A stretch of 64,000 nt of DNA from Neodontobutis hainanensis (taxonomy: Eukaryota > Chordata > Actinopteri > Gobiiformes > Odontobutidae). The notes under the pieces are model-generated. The model had not been told where the DNA came from. It worked only from the letters and a program-made list of their open reading frames with translations, and searched no databases. This document shows, one piece after another, positions 33,151-43,777 of this stretch; the stretch's first letter is position 1; each line of letters starts with the position of its first letter. Made by a program: the position numbers and the translations under genes. The stretch covers positions 1 to 64,000 of the forward strand of contig JALDNG010000514.1 in NCBI GenBank assembly GCA_024349245.1, in the 5' to 3' direction.

Positions 33151-33388
33151 GCGCCGCTGGAAATGTATTCCTGCAAATGTACAGGACACTGCCGGCTGTA
33201 GACAGTAGGTGGTAGTATAGTTTTTTTCACGGTCTGCGCTGCACTTCCGGTTCACCACACAATTGCTATGACCGTTTTTCTGTAAATTTGATTAACACTG
33301 TGATTAAAACCATAGATAGTATAAATACACTCATTGGATAGCTCGATAGTTCAGTGAACACGCTGAGTGGTCTCGCCTGATTCAAGCC
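33150..33388. promoter_or_regulatory. Bidirectional promoter between DOHH and CHERP
   Basis: Head-to-head gene spacing of about 0.5 kb from the DOHH exon 1 donor to the CHERP ATG. The interval holds the ETS-type site CACTTCCGGTT at 33241-33251 and no TATA box at a convincing distance, the usual look of a housekeeping bidirectional promoter. Confidence 0.5.
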
Positions 33389-33413
33389 ATGGATATGCCC
33401 AACCCTCCTGAAG
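33389..33413 (+). CDS. cherp: CHERP exon 1 (start codon)
   Basis: ATG at 33389 encodes MDMPNPPE and ends at AAG|GTGCG in phase 1. It is followed in the next exon by DQELRNVIDKLAQFVA. The N-terminus matches vertebrate CHERP, a nuclear and ER-associated SURP/G-patch protein that works with U2 snRNP in splicing and affects ER calcium release. Confidence 0.92.
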
Positions 33414-33786
33414 GTGCGTATGAACGTTAGCATCACGGAGCAACATTAGGCTAATAGCTAATGGCCTTCGGAGAATTGCTTTTAAACATTTCCTTTGCTT
33501 CACAAATGTTGCTTTATTTGAGTTGCAGCACAAATTCATAAAAACAATTTTAAGTAATGTCAGATTTACTAACGTTAACATTCGTAAATCCTATTAATTA
33601 CCGCAATCCACGGCATATTGAAGAAAAGGGTGCATTCTGTTGCCTTGGTTGAACCCCTTTCTTTATCCCAGATGAGAAATTCAAGACAAGCGATTAATAA
33701 ATCCAGAATTAGAACACATACGCTTTGATTGTATTTTTTGTTCTTGAAATCCTGCATCATTGATAAGTGCTTTAGTGAATGTTGGA

Positions 33787-33787
<1 letters not shown>

Positions 33788-33843
<56 letters not shown>
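33788..33843. repeat. (TA)28 microsatellite
   Basis: Perfect 56-bp TA repeat in CHERP intron 1. Tyr-Ile frames across it are artefacts. Confidence 0.97.
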
Positions 33844-33845
<2 letters not shown>

Positions 33846-33938
33846 AGAATGCTTCTTTGTGCTGTGATTAAACTGTTGCCTGATGCTTTTGTAATGATGT
33901 GTACATATAATGTCACATGTGCCTTTTCTCACATGCAG

Positions 33939-34112
33939 ATCAGGAGCTGAGGAATGTAATTGATAAACTGGCTCAGTTTGTTGCCCGAAATGGGCCTGAG
34001 TTTGAAAAAATGACAATGGAAAAGCAGAAGGACAACGTTAAGTTCTCTTTTCTTTTTGGAGGAGAGTACTTCACCTACTACAAGTACAAACTTGCAATGG
34101 AGCAACAACAAC
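33939..34112 (+). CDS. cherp: CHERP exon 2 (SURP domain)
   Basis: Acceptor AG 33937-33938, donor GT 34113-34114. Encodes DQELRNVIDKLAQFVARNG, then FEKMTMEKQKDN and KFSFLFGGEYFTYYKYKLA, the SURP/SWAP fold at about residues 9-66, which binds SF1-type splicing partners in this family. Intact. Confidence 0.97.
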
Positions 34113-34472
34113 GTATGTAAAAGACTGTCTTTATGTCATTTATATGTGTATTGTATTACTAAAGTCATTTTAAATTGATTTTGTGTCACAATCTACTGCC
34201 CTCTCCTTGTCTCTGTGAATATATAGTGTAGAACGATTCTGGTCCTAGAATGGAGGGATAATACATAGACTGCAGTGTGGGTTTTGACATGTAGAGTGGA
34301 CTTACAGACTTGTCTCATCATGAGTTGGTTATTTCTGAATTATTCAATCAAAACGGGTTTATCAATGTTCAGAGCTCAGTCTGGGCTTTGCTCAAACTCC
34401 TCATTTCAACAGTACCATCAGTGCACAATGTTCTGGACAAATGCATTAAAGTGTACTTTTCTCCACTCTCAG

Positions 34473-34511
34473 ATGCCTCTGCCCGCGATGGGGAGGAGGT
34501 GAAATCTCAAG
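34473..34511 (+). CDS. cherp: CHERP exon 3 (39-nt microexon)
   Basis: Acceptor AG 34471-34472, donor GT 34512-34513. It encodes HASARDGEEVKSQ and keeps phase 1 with both neighbours. The residues are not conserved with mammals. Because the length is a multiple of three, the exon can be skipped without changing frame. Confidence 0.7.
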
Positions 34512-35264
34512 GTATTGGACAGAGATTTGAGTTAAACTGAGAATACCCTAAGAACAGTTTGAATATGCTTCTCTCCACATTTCCACCTGTTTGAAAGATC
34601 TTGTTTTATGCTTTCACATGTTTTTAATTGTTGCTGTTTTCTTGTTTTTCTCCAGTGTTATGACATGACTTTGTGAGCACTGGTGATTTTGAGAGAAGCA
34701 GCATGGGGAACTGTAATCTGTAATAATTAGTTCATGATAATGTTTTATTAGCTGATCTTTACTCAAGAAAATACACAAACTGTCTAACATTAGTGTTGTT
34801 CAGGACACTTAGGGCAACAACAGTAGGAGTGGTAATCAAACCAGTAACTGTTCACACACTAATGTAGTTGTACAGCATATTCCCTAGGCACCAGGTCAAT
34901 AGCATTTATAATTAACTAAAATAAATCATCCATGTAGATTACTTCTCTAAGAGCACAACGTTGAGGATTTACAGAGTAAACCTTAGTAAAAATCCAGGTT
35001 AATTCAGTGTTGCTGTTTCATATAAAATAGTTTTGATGGGAGAGAGTAGGTGTATTGGGGTGCATGTGCTCTCAATGGATTTTTTTTTTTTTTGGTTTTA
35101 TTTCTGTAAGACATCATCTGCCTGCTCTCTGTCATGTGTTTAAATCATACTTAGACATTTTGTATCAATGTCAAAGTAAGATTTAATGGTGCTGAGTGAA
35201 AAAAAAACACTCATTAAAATGTCTCACCAACCAAGCACTTGAATTCCATTTTCTTTCTTTTCAG

Positions 35265-35431
35265 ATCTGTACAACCCAGGCAGCAAAGAGGGGAGCGATG
35301 TCCCTCCTGCATCAGTTCCCATCATGCCTCCACCACACATTCCTTCTGCTGCTCCTCCAATTGAAGAGCTCATTCAACAGAGTCAGTGGAATCTCCAGCA
35401 GCAAGAACAACATCTGAACTCTCTTAGACAG
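35265..35431 (+). CDS. cherp: CHERP exon 4
   Basis: Acceptor AG 35263-35264, donor GT 35432-35433. A proline-rich lead, PPASVPIMPPPHIPSAAPP, is followed by the conserved IEELIQQSQWNLQQQEQHL. Confidence 0.95.
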
Positions 35432-35702
35432 GTATCGGCCGCAGCACAAATACAGCACATTGATATAAAGCTCTTTCGCCTTTTTTGCGCATATCAGTAA
35501 ACCGAGTTCATATGGAGCTGTATGAAATAAAACTGAGGGCTGCTCTGAAAGTACTTTTACGAGGTTGCTAATGTTTTGCCAATCGTTCTCTTTCTACTCG
35601 TGTCACTCAGCGTGGAGAAACAAAGCCAGAGTGTCCTTAATGTGTGGAAACACTGCAAAGTTGTATTGATGGCCTGTTTAATAAAGTGCCATTTTGTTTT
35701 AG

Positions 35703-35840
35703 GAACAAGTGACTGCAGCCATTGCTCTGGCTGTGGAGCAGCAGACTCAGAAACTGCTGCTGGAAACTCAGCTAGACATTACAGAGTTTGACAATCTGCT
35801 CCAGCCCATTATTGATACCTGCACAAAGGATGCCATCTCT
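35703..35840 (+). CDS. cherp: CHERP exon 5
   Basis: Acceptor AG 35701-35702, donor GT 35841-35842. Encodes EQVTAAIALAVEQQTQKLL, then DITEFDNLLQPIIDTCTKDA, leading into the CID/RPR domain. Phase 0 at both ends. Confidence 0.96.
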
Positions 35841-35924
35841 GTAAGACTGCCGTTTTGCTTTTCATAACAACTCATTTATAAAAAGAAGCTTATGATTCTC
35901 ATCTCATGTTGGCATTCTTGTCAG

Positions 35925-36076
35925 GCTGGAAAAAACTGGATGTTTAACAATGCCAAGAGTCCACAGCACTGTGAACTCATGACATCTCATCTTCGCAACC
36001 GCATCACTGCCGACGGGGCACATTTCGAAATGCGCCTACATCTCATCTATTTAACCAATGATGTCCTCCATCACTG
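35925..36076 (+). CDS. cherp: CHERP exon 6 (CID/RPR domain, first half)
   Basis: Acceptor AG 35923-35924, donor GT 36077-36078. Encodes AGKNWMFNNAKSPQHCELM, then HLRNRITADGAHFEMRLHLI and NDVLHH, the RPR fold that in this class contacts RNA polymerase II C-terminal domain. Confidence 0.97.
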
Positions 36077-36207
36077 GTATACATTTCTCTGATCCTCTTT
36101 GACCAAAACATGTTTAACATGGAAGCTATTCCTCGTACTTGCTCACACTGGCCAATGGTTGGATTCTAAATTTGAATCTGAATTTCTGTCTATTCTTCTA
36201 TTCTAAG

Positions 36208-36318
36208 TCAGAGGAAACAGCAAAAGGATTTGTTGGCCTCGCTGCAGAAAGTTGTTGTCCCCATTTACTGCACCAGCTTTTGGCTGTTGAGGAGGAAAAG
36301 CAGCAGAAGATTACCAGG
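36208..36318 (+). CDS. cherp: CHERP exon 7 (CID/RPR second half), 1-nt deletion
   Basis: Acceptor AG 36206-36207, donor GT 36319-36320. It reads QRKQQKDLLASLQKVVVPIY, then CTS, and then shifts at TTTT (36278-36281). With five T the conserved FLAVEEEKQQKITR follows and the exon ends in phase 0 as the next exon requires. As written, the frame would be lost in a highly conserved domain, so a consensus error is the simpler reading. Confidence 0.9.
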
Positions 36319-36411
36319 GTAAGCTCTATACACAAACACACATTTATTAATTAACATTTCATTTCTAAAGCCTACATATTTTAAATGATGAATATATTTT
36401 ATTGCCCACAG

Positions 36412-36501
36412 TTATTGCAACTCTGGGAGAAAAATGGATACTTTGATGAGGAGACAATTCAGCAGTTGCAAAACCCTGCTCTTGGTCTTGGCCAGTACCA
36501 A
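36412..36501 (+). CDS. cherp: CHERP exon 8
   Basis: Acceptor AG 36410-36411, donor GT 36502-36503. Encodes LLQLWEKNGYFDEETIQQL, then QNPALGLGQYQ, the end of the CID region. Intact; phase 0 at both ends. Confidence 0.97.
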
Positions 36502-36591
36502 GTGAGTGTGGAATTCAGCCATATCTTTATCTTTTTAAGAAAATGCATTTTAGGACACTGTTGAAGTCTAAAAACTTTTTTCTTGTGTCAG

Positions 36592-36784
36592 GCCTCTCTA
36601 ATAACGGAGTATGCTGGAGTGGTTCAACCCATACAGATAGCTTTCCAGCAGCAGATCCAGGCTTTGAAGACCCAGCACGAAGAATTTGTTGCGAGTTTGA
36701 AACAGCAGCAATCACAGTCTGCGCCTGTGGCACAACTTCCTGCTGCTGAACCTGAAAAGCCCCCCGCAATGGCTCCACAAGCTG
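36592..36784 (+). CDS. cherp: CHERP exon 9 (Gln-rich coiled segment)
   Basis: Acceptor AG 36590-36591, donor GT 36785-36786. Encodes ASLITEYAGVVQPIQIAFQQ, then TQHEEFVASLKQQQSQS, then a Pro/Ala-rich tail. This corresponds to the poly-Gln region of mammalian CHERP, much shorter here. Confidence 0.95.
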
Positions 36785-39700
36785 GTAAGAGTATGTTAAC
36801 AAAGAACATGCATGCAAGGATACACACAGGGACACAATCACACTTTCAGACCATGGGACCTACACACTTCCCCATGGGAACAGAGGGAATACAAAAATAA
36901 GACTGAGGTTCCTTATGTCTCTGTCTTTAATTTTTTTTTTTGTTTTTCTCAAACTGTTTATACTTATTGGGCTTGACCCTCTGGGACTGTTAAGCATTTT
37001 TGTGTTAATTTTTGGTATGTTCCTAAATATGGCTTGAATTTTGGTGAGATGGTGTGTTTTTGTATGATCTTTACTCTACTTGCCGCCTATATCAAGCCAA
37101 TAATACTGTGTATAAGCAATTGTCACTTTAAGTACGTTAGGGCATTGTTTTTTTTTTTTTTTGGCTATTTCATTAGGCTAATTTTGTTCTGCAATCTCTA
37201 CTCTAAGATCTAAATTTTTATCTAATATTTTTATAGTGATTGTGTCCCCATATATTCTAATACAAAAAGTAGAAATGTCAAATTTTATTCATAATCAGAA
37301 ATTGATTATTTTTTGACGAATTATTAGAACTGTGTTAAGTCAACAATTGGCAGCAAAATTATATTTTCGGAATAATTTTTGTGCAGTATTAAATAAACGT
37401 TTGTACAGTTGCGTGCATAAAATGTTCCATTGACTCTTATTCTAACTGCAGTTTTTGAACTCTTTATGAAAGCTTAATACATGCATTTTAATATATCCAA
37501 GTGTCAAACTAATCTTATAACTTACAATTAATCATATTTACAGCATATTTACAACAAAATTGATTCACATGTGACGTTTCCAGTCGGTTGAGATGTTAAT
37601 TCAATCGCGATTCATGTTTTGAAAATCAGGGGCCACTCTGTTTAATGAAAACTTGCGTTCAACAAGCAGTTTCTAGCGTGGTGACAAAAGTGTGGATGTT
37701 GATATTGAGGAAGTCTCATCCTCATTCAAATCAGACTCATTCAAATCAGAGGTGTGGCAGCATAAATAAATCCACTTTAGCAAAAGTATATGCAGTCACT
37801 TGTTTACCGTCTGTGTCTCTCCGCTGCTGCTCCACAGACCGTCTCAGGCCGAGTCGGCCCCGCGGACTTGACAAACATGCAACAAAAACATGTCTATGTC
37901 TGAGCTTTACTCTCTCCAAAACGGACAAAAAGTTATGTGAATGTCCCATCACTGGTGGAGAACAGAGATAATGTGAGCAGGAATCTGTGTTGGCAAAGCC
38001 GCTAAACTGTAAACAAAGTCTGAACCATCTCTGAGCCATAAGCTATTTCATAACACAGTCAGACCTGTCTTAAACTGTTCACCTGTTTGAGGCCCTTGTC
38101 AGAGAGATGTAATAAAGTTCTGGTGGATCATGTGCTGCATTCTGTGTCTCCACTGCAGCCACAGAGTAAAGAGCAGGGGTCACCAACTTAAGGTCCGCGG
38201 GCCAAATCGGTTCCTTGTGTTGAAGTATTTCTGGTCCTCACGTTAATTATTACTAAAATTATTAATTAATAATAATAATAATAAAAACATAACAGGGGAA
38301 ATGCATAAAAGGTAACAGTTTAACAAATAAGAGTTGTTTTGAGAAAGTTCTACTGTTTTAAAGAAACACATGACCAGTGTTTTATTAACAAGTTTGATCT
38401 AAAGAGGTTTTAGGTCTCAGCTATTGTTAGCAATAAGAACTAACTATTGAGTATAGTATAAGTATTTTACTAGGTCTAAAGCCAGAGGCAGAATTATTGA
38501 GGATTTTAATTTACTTTGTTAATATCCACATTTTTAGATTTTTACTAAATTTAATATCCACATATCCAAAGTACCTAGTCTTGCACTTAGTACGCATGTA
38601 GAATTGATTTTATTTATAAACATGCAGACAAACATTAGCCAATATTTAAAATAAATATGGAAACATTTGACATCTACTTGGGGACTGTTGGAACTGGCTG
38701 TCGGGACTTTACTGGGACAGTGATTAAAAAAAAGTTAGTCTGGAGCCCTGATTTGTGAAATAATAAAAGGCCACTTGTTCACTTCTAATTTGCCTCAACT
38801 CATTTCTTAAAAGAAAATTGTGACAAAATCAAAACATCCTACAAATCGGTGTGGAGTCAATCGTTACATCCCTACTTACAGCTTTACAAATTAAATTTAC
38901 TGATAATTGTTGACCTATTCCATGCTCTAATAATTCATCACAAAATTATCAACTTTGCATTTATGGTTTTGAAAAATCATAATTTGTGCTATTTTCATTT
39001 GAAGATGTAGGGACGTTATCATGAAGAAAAAAAAAACTGCCTAATTGTTAAAAAATGCATATTTTTATACTTTATATCAATATTTACTGTAGAAGGGGCT
39101 GGGAAAAAAGTGCTGAATGAAGGTAGGGTATCACATTGATTTATACATTTTTGTTGGGTCCAAGTACTGAACTCTATGGTACTCCGTGGCTAACTATTGT
39201 GCATGATAATGACCATTGGTGTTTGATAGATTGTACTTGGACCAGCTGAGGTACAGTGGTGCTGGTGTTTTTCTGGATGTGACAAACGGAGAGTATAGAT
39301 TTTTAACAAGCTATAATTGTGTTTTGCTTTAGGGATAATTAATAACCTAGAGAATGAAATGGGTGCCAAGCTTGTGAGATATGTTATGGTTAATGTAACT
39401 GGGTGTACATTCATTCAGTTCAATTTTTTTTTTTATGGACCACTCCTTGTGAGTTATATATTTTTTTTTTGCCTGCTTCAAAGACAGACAGTCTCTTTGG
39501 GGATGTGCTCCAATTTCCAATAGTGTGATAACCAGGAAAAACAGAAGCGTGTCACCCACAATTTCCACTGCAAGTTTCTCCGCTGTGCCACACACTCCGT
39601 AGCAAATATGCTTTCGTTGTTTTCAGTAAACATTTCCACAGCGTCTGTTGCATTACGGTTGCGTTCCAACAGTGCGCTGCCTAGGATATGCGCTCTTACG

Positions 39701-41422
39701 CTGCAGATCTATTTTTCTCAGCCGGCATAGCCAGTTTGCATCAATTTGAACAAAAGGGAAACCAAACGAATACATCACGATTTTCAAAGTAATGCAAAAA
39801 TATACAGACTAATTGTCTTTATTTGAATATTTGTTTTTTTTACACGACAATAAAATCTTAAACCAAAGCTTTTTGTGAAGTGAACAACAAAGTCTTAAAC
39901 AAATATCTTAAACTATACTTGTTTTGTCTGATACTGAACCTCCAGCCATCAGGACACCATAAGCAAGAAACTCATGAGCAGACAACGGGTTTAATTCCAT
40001 GGAGTCTTTTTTTGTAGCAACAACAAATGGCTCTAGTAGACTATCCCCAGCTCTACTGAAGGTCTGCATACCAAACTTGGGTTTTTATACATTTTTCACA
40101 GGATTACAAATTTACGATTGCTCCTCAGGGGGACAGAAGACCCCCTCCTTCTAGTAAAGACTTGACCATCCTCCTAACCTTTGTCCTGGTTCCCCAGTAA
40201 CCCTTTGTACCAGGCTCCCATGTCCTTATCTTGACCAGATCTTCCCTGTATGTGTGTGTGTATTAAACTAATCATGTTTTAAAACCATACACTCTGACAT
40301 TGTTTTCTCTTTTCTATTAATATGCTTCTATATGTAATAATAATATAACATCCCACACTTGATTATAAAGCATCCAAAACATAAACCATAAGGCACATAA
40401 TGTGATCACATGCATAAGTGAGTAGCTAAATAAGTACATAGAAATAAAACCCATCATCCGAAATATGTAATTTATTTGGTCCGGCACATGTCTCTATCAA
40501 TGGCTTTTTTTTATCACACCATCTCATACTTCCCGTGCATGCTCTTCCCAGCTGCTCGGGGCCATGCTCCGCTGCGCAGCGGATCTGAAACGCATCCAGT
40601 GGGCGAGGGTCTGCGACGTCTGTTGCTGGCGCTCCGCGGCGGAGCGCAGACGCATGCAGTGGAAATTGGGGTAAGATTGCTACTGCGCCCTGGTCCCAAA
40701 TCTGGTCTGTCATCTGAGCCTAATAAGAGTAAGACTGGTGTCCTGCTCACACACAGCCGTGTAAGGATGGGCACTAATATTTGATTGAATATTCGATCTG
40801 CAATATATATTTGAAAATACTGGTCACATACTAGAGAGCAGGGTAATAGGAGACATTTATATGCTCTTGTGTGCACCCCCCTCTCATCACATAACTCCAG
40901 CTTCTCTCTGATGTCCACTCTCAAAAATAAATCCATAAACATATCTTAGTCTAAATTGTGTCTGTCTGTGAGTGTTAGAAGGCAATGCTGCATAGGCACT
41001 GTTCTTTCTGTGCGTTACTAAGCGGTATGCAGTAATGTCAGGACGCATGGCACTGCTTCACTTTCAGCAGAAAGTCATTTAATGCTTACATAAACTTATT
41101 TTCACAACATTTGGCCATCTTTGAGTGTATCTTCAGAAACTCTTCTAAACTATGAATAGTGCTATATTGCATGTAAAATTAAGAAGTCATAGGGTAGTTC
41201 TAAACATGTCTCTCCCCTTCAGGTGTTGGACAGAAATACTGTATTTTATGTATAATTTTGGGACAGTATGAAGAAATGGCTATAGCCCAACCCTATTGGG
41301 CAGGCGTCTTTAGTTTAGAGTACCTGTGTGACTCATCAAGAAATGTATGTCCATGTGATTAAAATGTGTTCAGATACAAATGCAGTTAAATACTTAGTAG
41401 TGTTTCTGTCTGTCATCTTCAG
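36785..41422 (+). other. CHERP intron 9 (4.6 kb)
   Basis: Mostly unrecognised AT-rich sequence. Contains a hAT-type terminus CAGGGGTCACCAAC at 38174 with no partner found, and a GC-rich patch at 40530-40690 with inverted CGCTGCGCAGCG/CCGCGGCGG-like motifs. Open frames here (for example 37645-37971 and 40514-40942) show no domain. Confidence 0.5.
38174..38240 (+). repeat. hAT-type terminal repeat (solo)
   Basis: CAGGGGTCACCAACTTAAGG followed by GTCCGCGGGCC matches the ends of Charlie-like hAT elements. The other end was not found within the intron. Confidence 0.45.
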
Positions 41423-41581
41423 ATATTAAACCTGTGATGCCAGGCCCATCTCCAAGAGAGTTTGACACAGCCCCACCTCGAACACAAGAGCCACCGAATT
41501 CCAGTGGCCCTGCCGATCTCCCTCCGAACAAGCCAGCATGGTACGACCCAGAACATGGGACCCTGGAACCCCAACCAACCG
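41423..41581 (+). CDS. cherp: CHERP exon 10, 1-nt insertion
   Basis: Acceptor AG 41421-41422, donor GT 41582-41583. Reads IKPVMPGPSPREFDTAPPR, later DLPPNKPAWYD (conserved), then shifts at CCC (41547-41549). With CC it continues QNMGPWNPNQP and ends phase 0, which the next exon (PPFDPNQPPP) requires. Conserved motif and intron phase agree that one C is surplus. Confidence 0.88.
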
Positions 41582-42582
41582 GTAAATCCCTGGAGCATCT
41601 ACTTTCATTATGGGGATTCGGAGGATTTTGGGACAGCAACACATTCTTTGTGCTCAGACATGCAGCCTCAGTCAAGAGAATGTCTGCAGAATGCCCTTAT
41701 ACATGTCAGAAGATTGTTTGTGTATACCAAGGGGAAAGGAGTGGGTAAAACATGTGGGACTTACACAATGGCACCCAATGCCACAACCAAAATCTAGTTA
41801 AGAGTTGAATCATTGTGGTTCCGGCTTTTATATTAAGACTTAGTGTATTCAAACATATCTGTAACGCAAGTATTGTACGTACAAGCTCCAGAGAGAACAC
41901 TCCACTTAATGATCCACTTGTACATAAAGAACCTGTGTGTTGTACAGCCTCAGCACCAGGAGATATGGCCCATACGCAGCCTCTTCAGCTAAAAAGGCCA
42001 GAAGGTTTATATGGCTCAACACAGCTCTAACAGTATGTCATTGACAGGTGGTCAGAACCTTTCCAGGGGTTTCCATGGTAACAAGTATTTCACTGGTTAC
42101 ATTTTCTGCTTTATTCTACAAATTTCCATCTCATTAATTACTGCAAATGAGTTTCTTGATAATTTTTTTTTTTTACAAATAAATATAGTTTTATTGTTTA
42201 ACTTACGTTCTTTGTAAGATTTGTCACAACTGATTATTTATTTGAAATGCATAAAGCCTGAAATAAGTGAGGTTGCAAAAGCTGTACAGTGGAAATTAAT
42301 GGTTTTGAGCAGAGCTATGGTACAGAGCTGAGGGGCAAAGCTGACTTCAGCTGTTTGTGTTCAGGATTAGAGCTGCACAGTATATAACAAACACATTATC
42401 ATCAAGAAGAAAAATTAGGTGATATCTCTATATGAGAGAGCCCGCTTAAACTGCATTACTTTTACGATATACTATGAGAGAAACATTTTCCTTGTCAAAA
42501 TCTGAGCTTTTAGTCAAATGGGACCTTCAGGCGCATGCTCAGAACTTTACTAATCAGTGACCCCACATTTGTTTTTCTGCAG

Positions 42583-42841
42583 CCTCCCTTTGACCCGAAC
42601 CAGCCACCACCATGCCTTCCCTGGAACAGTCATGAGGGAATGTGGAATGAGCAGAGGGACCCAGGGAACTGGAGTGGAGGTCCTCCTGGAGAAGGCAGTC
42701 CTTGGAACGGTCCTGGTCCTGGTGGGTCTGACTCAGGCCCGTCTTCATGGAACTCGTATGATCCACCGACAACATGGGGTAACCAGCCTGACCAGCCTCC
42801 CTGGGGGCAAAGGGAGCCCCTGCTTTCCTCCACGAATGCAG
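42583..42841 (+). CDS. cherp: CHERP exon 11 (Trp/Pro/Gly-rich), probable GC donor
   Basis: Acceptor AG 42581-42582. Encodes PFDPNQPPPCLPWNSHEGMW, NEQRDPGNW, and later TTWGNQPDQPPWGQREP. The exon probably ends CGAATGCAG|GCATGT, a GC-AG junction, because MQ|RPPHFRGP then joins as in mammals. Two single-C deletions near 42818-42828 are needed to reach that frame. The corrected length (261) is a multiple of three, as required. Confidence 0.85.
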
Positions 42842-42984
42842 GCATGTGGACTGGGATTTCTCTGTTGTGGCTGTGCTGTGATGTCAGTAGATATTGTCAG
42901 TGGTGGTCCAGCTGTGACACTGGTGTATGAGTGTGTTTGAGTGTAATTTTGGGGGAGAGGCCGTTTAACACAGACTGGCTGCCA

Positions 42985-43095
42985 CGCCTCTGTTAGTATG
43001 TCGCAGGGCAGCTGTGGCTATAAAAAAGTAGTTAACCAGCACCAGTGTGTGTGACTGTGGAGTGAATGAATAATGGACTGTGTTAAGTATAGTAT
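42985..43095 (+). repeat. SINE body fragment
   Basis: Contains GGGCAGCTGTGGCTATAAAA and CACCAGTGTGTGTGACTGTG followed by GAGTGAATGAATAATGG, a body typical of a tRNA-derived fish SINE. Head and tail are missing. Confidence 0.45.
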
Positions 43096-43329
43096 AAAGT
43101 ACTTTTGAGCATTGTGAAAGTATCATAATTACTGACTATAGCCATTTTATCTTTGATATTTTTGAAATCCTCAGCCTTGTCACATTCTGCCTGGATTTAA
43201 CAGAGCAATTAGGTGAGGGCCTTCCATTAAGTGATTACAGCAGGGGTGATTTTTTCGGTTTAGTTAAGCCTAACTAATGCAGTAAGTAGTTTCACACTTG
43301 TTAAACAATAATGTTTGAAGATACAAAAA

Positions 43330-43640
43330 AATTTTGCTCAGAACAATAAAGATTGAACTTTGGTGCAATGGAAGAGGGTCATGTGATCTGATGAGTCCAG
43401 ATTGACCCTGTTCCAGAGTGATGGTATCATCAGGGTAAGAAGAGAGGTCAATGAAGGGATGCTTCCATCATGCCTAGTGCTTACCGTACAAGCCTGTGGG
43501 GGCAGGGCTATGATCTGGGCTTGCTGCAGTTGGTTAGATCTAGGTTCAGCAATGTTATGTGGTTAAAGAATGAGGTCAGCTGACTAGTTGACTATAATGA
43601 TCAGCTTATTCCATCAATGGATTTTAGCTAAAGCGATTGT
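43330..43640 (+). pseudogene. Tc1-like transposase fragment (first catalytic Asp)
   Basis: Frames give SDESRLTLFQSDG, RREVNEGMLPSCL and GGRAMIWACCSW, then ADYNDQLIPSMDF, the first-Asp region of a Tc1-like DDE domain. Stops and frameshifts are present and the ends are missing. Confidence 0.7.
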
Positions 43641-43777
43641 TTTTGAGGGACAAGCAGTGATCATTAGGCTTGACCCCCATGCCAATGTTCAGCGGCCTAT
43701 TGGTGTGAAGTCGCTCGACAATAACCATGGCCTGTGTAACACATACGCAGGGTTAATGAGGACAGAAAAATGTATAC

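Noticed and set aside
33575..34016. Minus-strand ORFs with poly Tyr-Ile, and a minus ORF over CHERP exon 2
   Set aside because: Driven by the (TA)28 repeat or antisense to a conserved exon; no domain.
40514..40942. 142-codon minus ORF in CHERP intron 9
   Set aside because: GC-rich patch with no domain or splice support.
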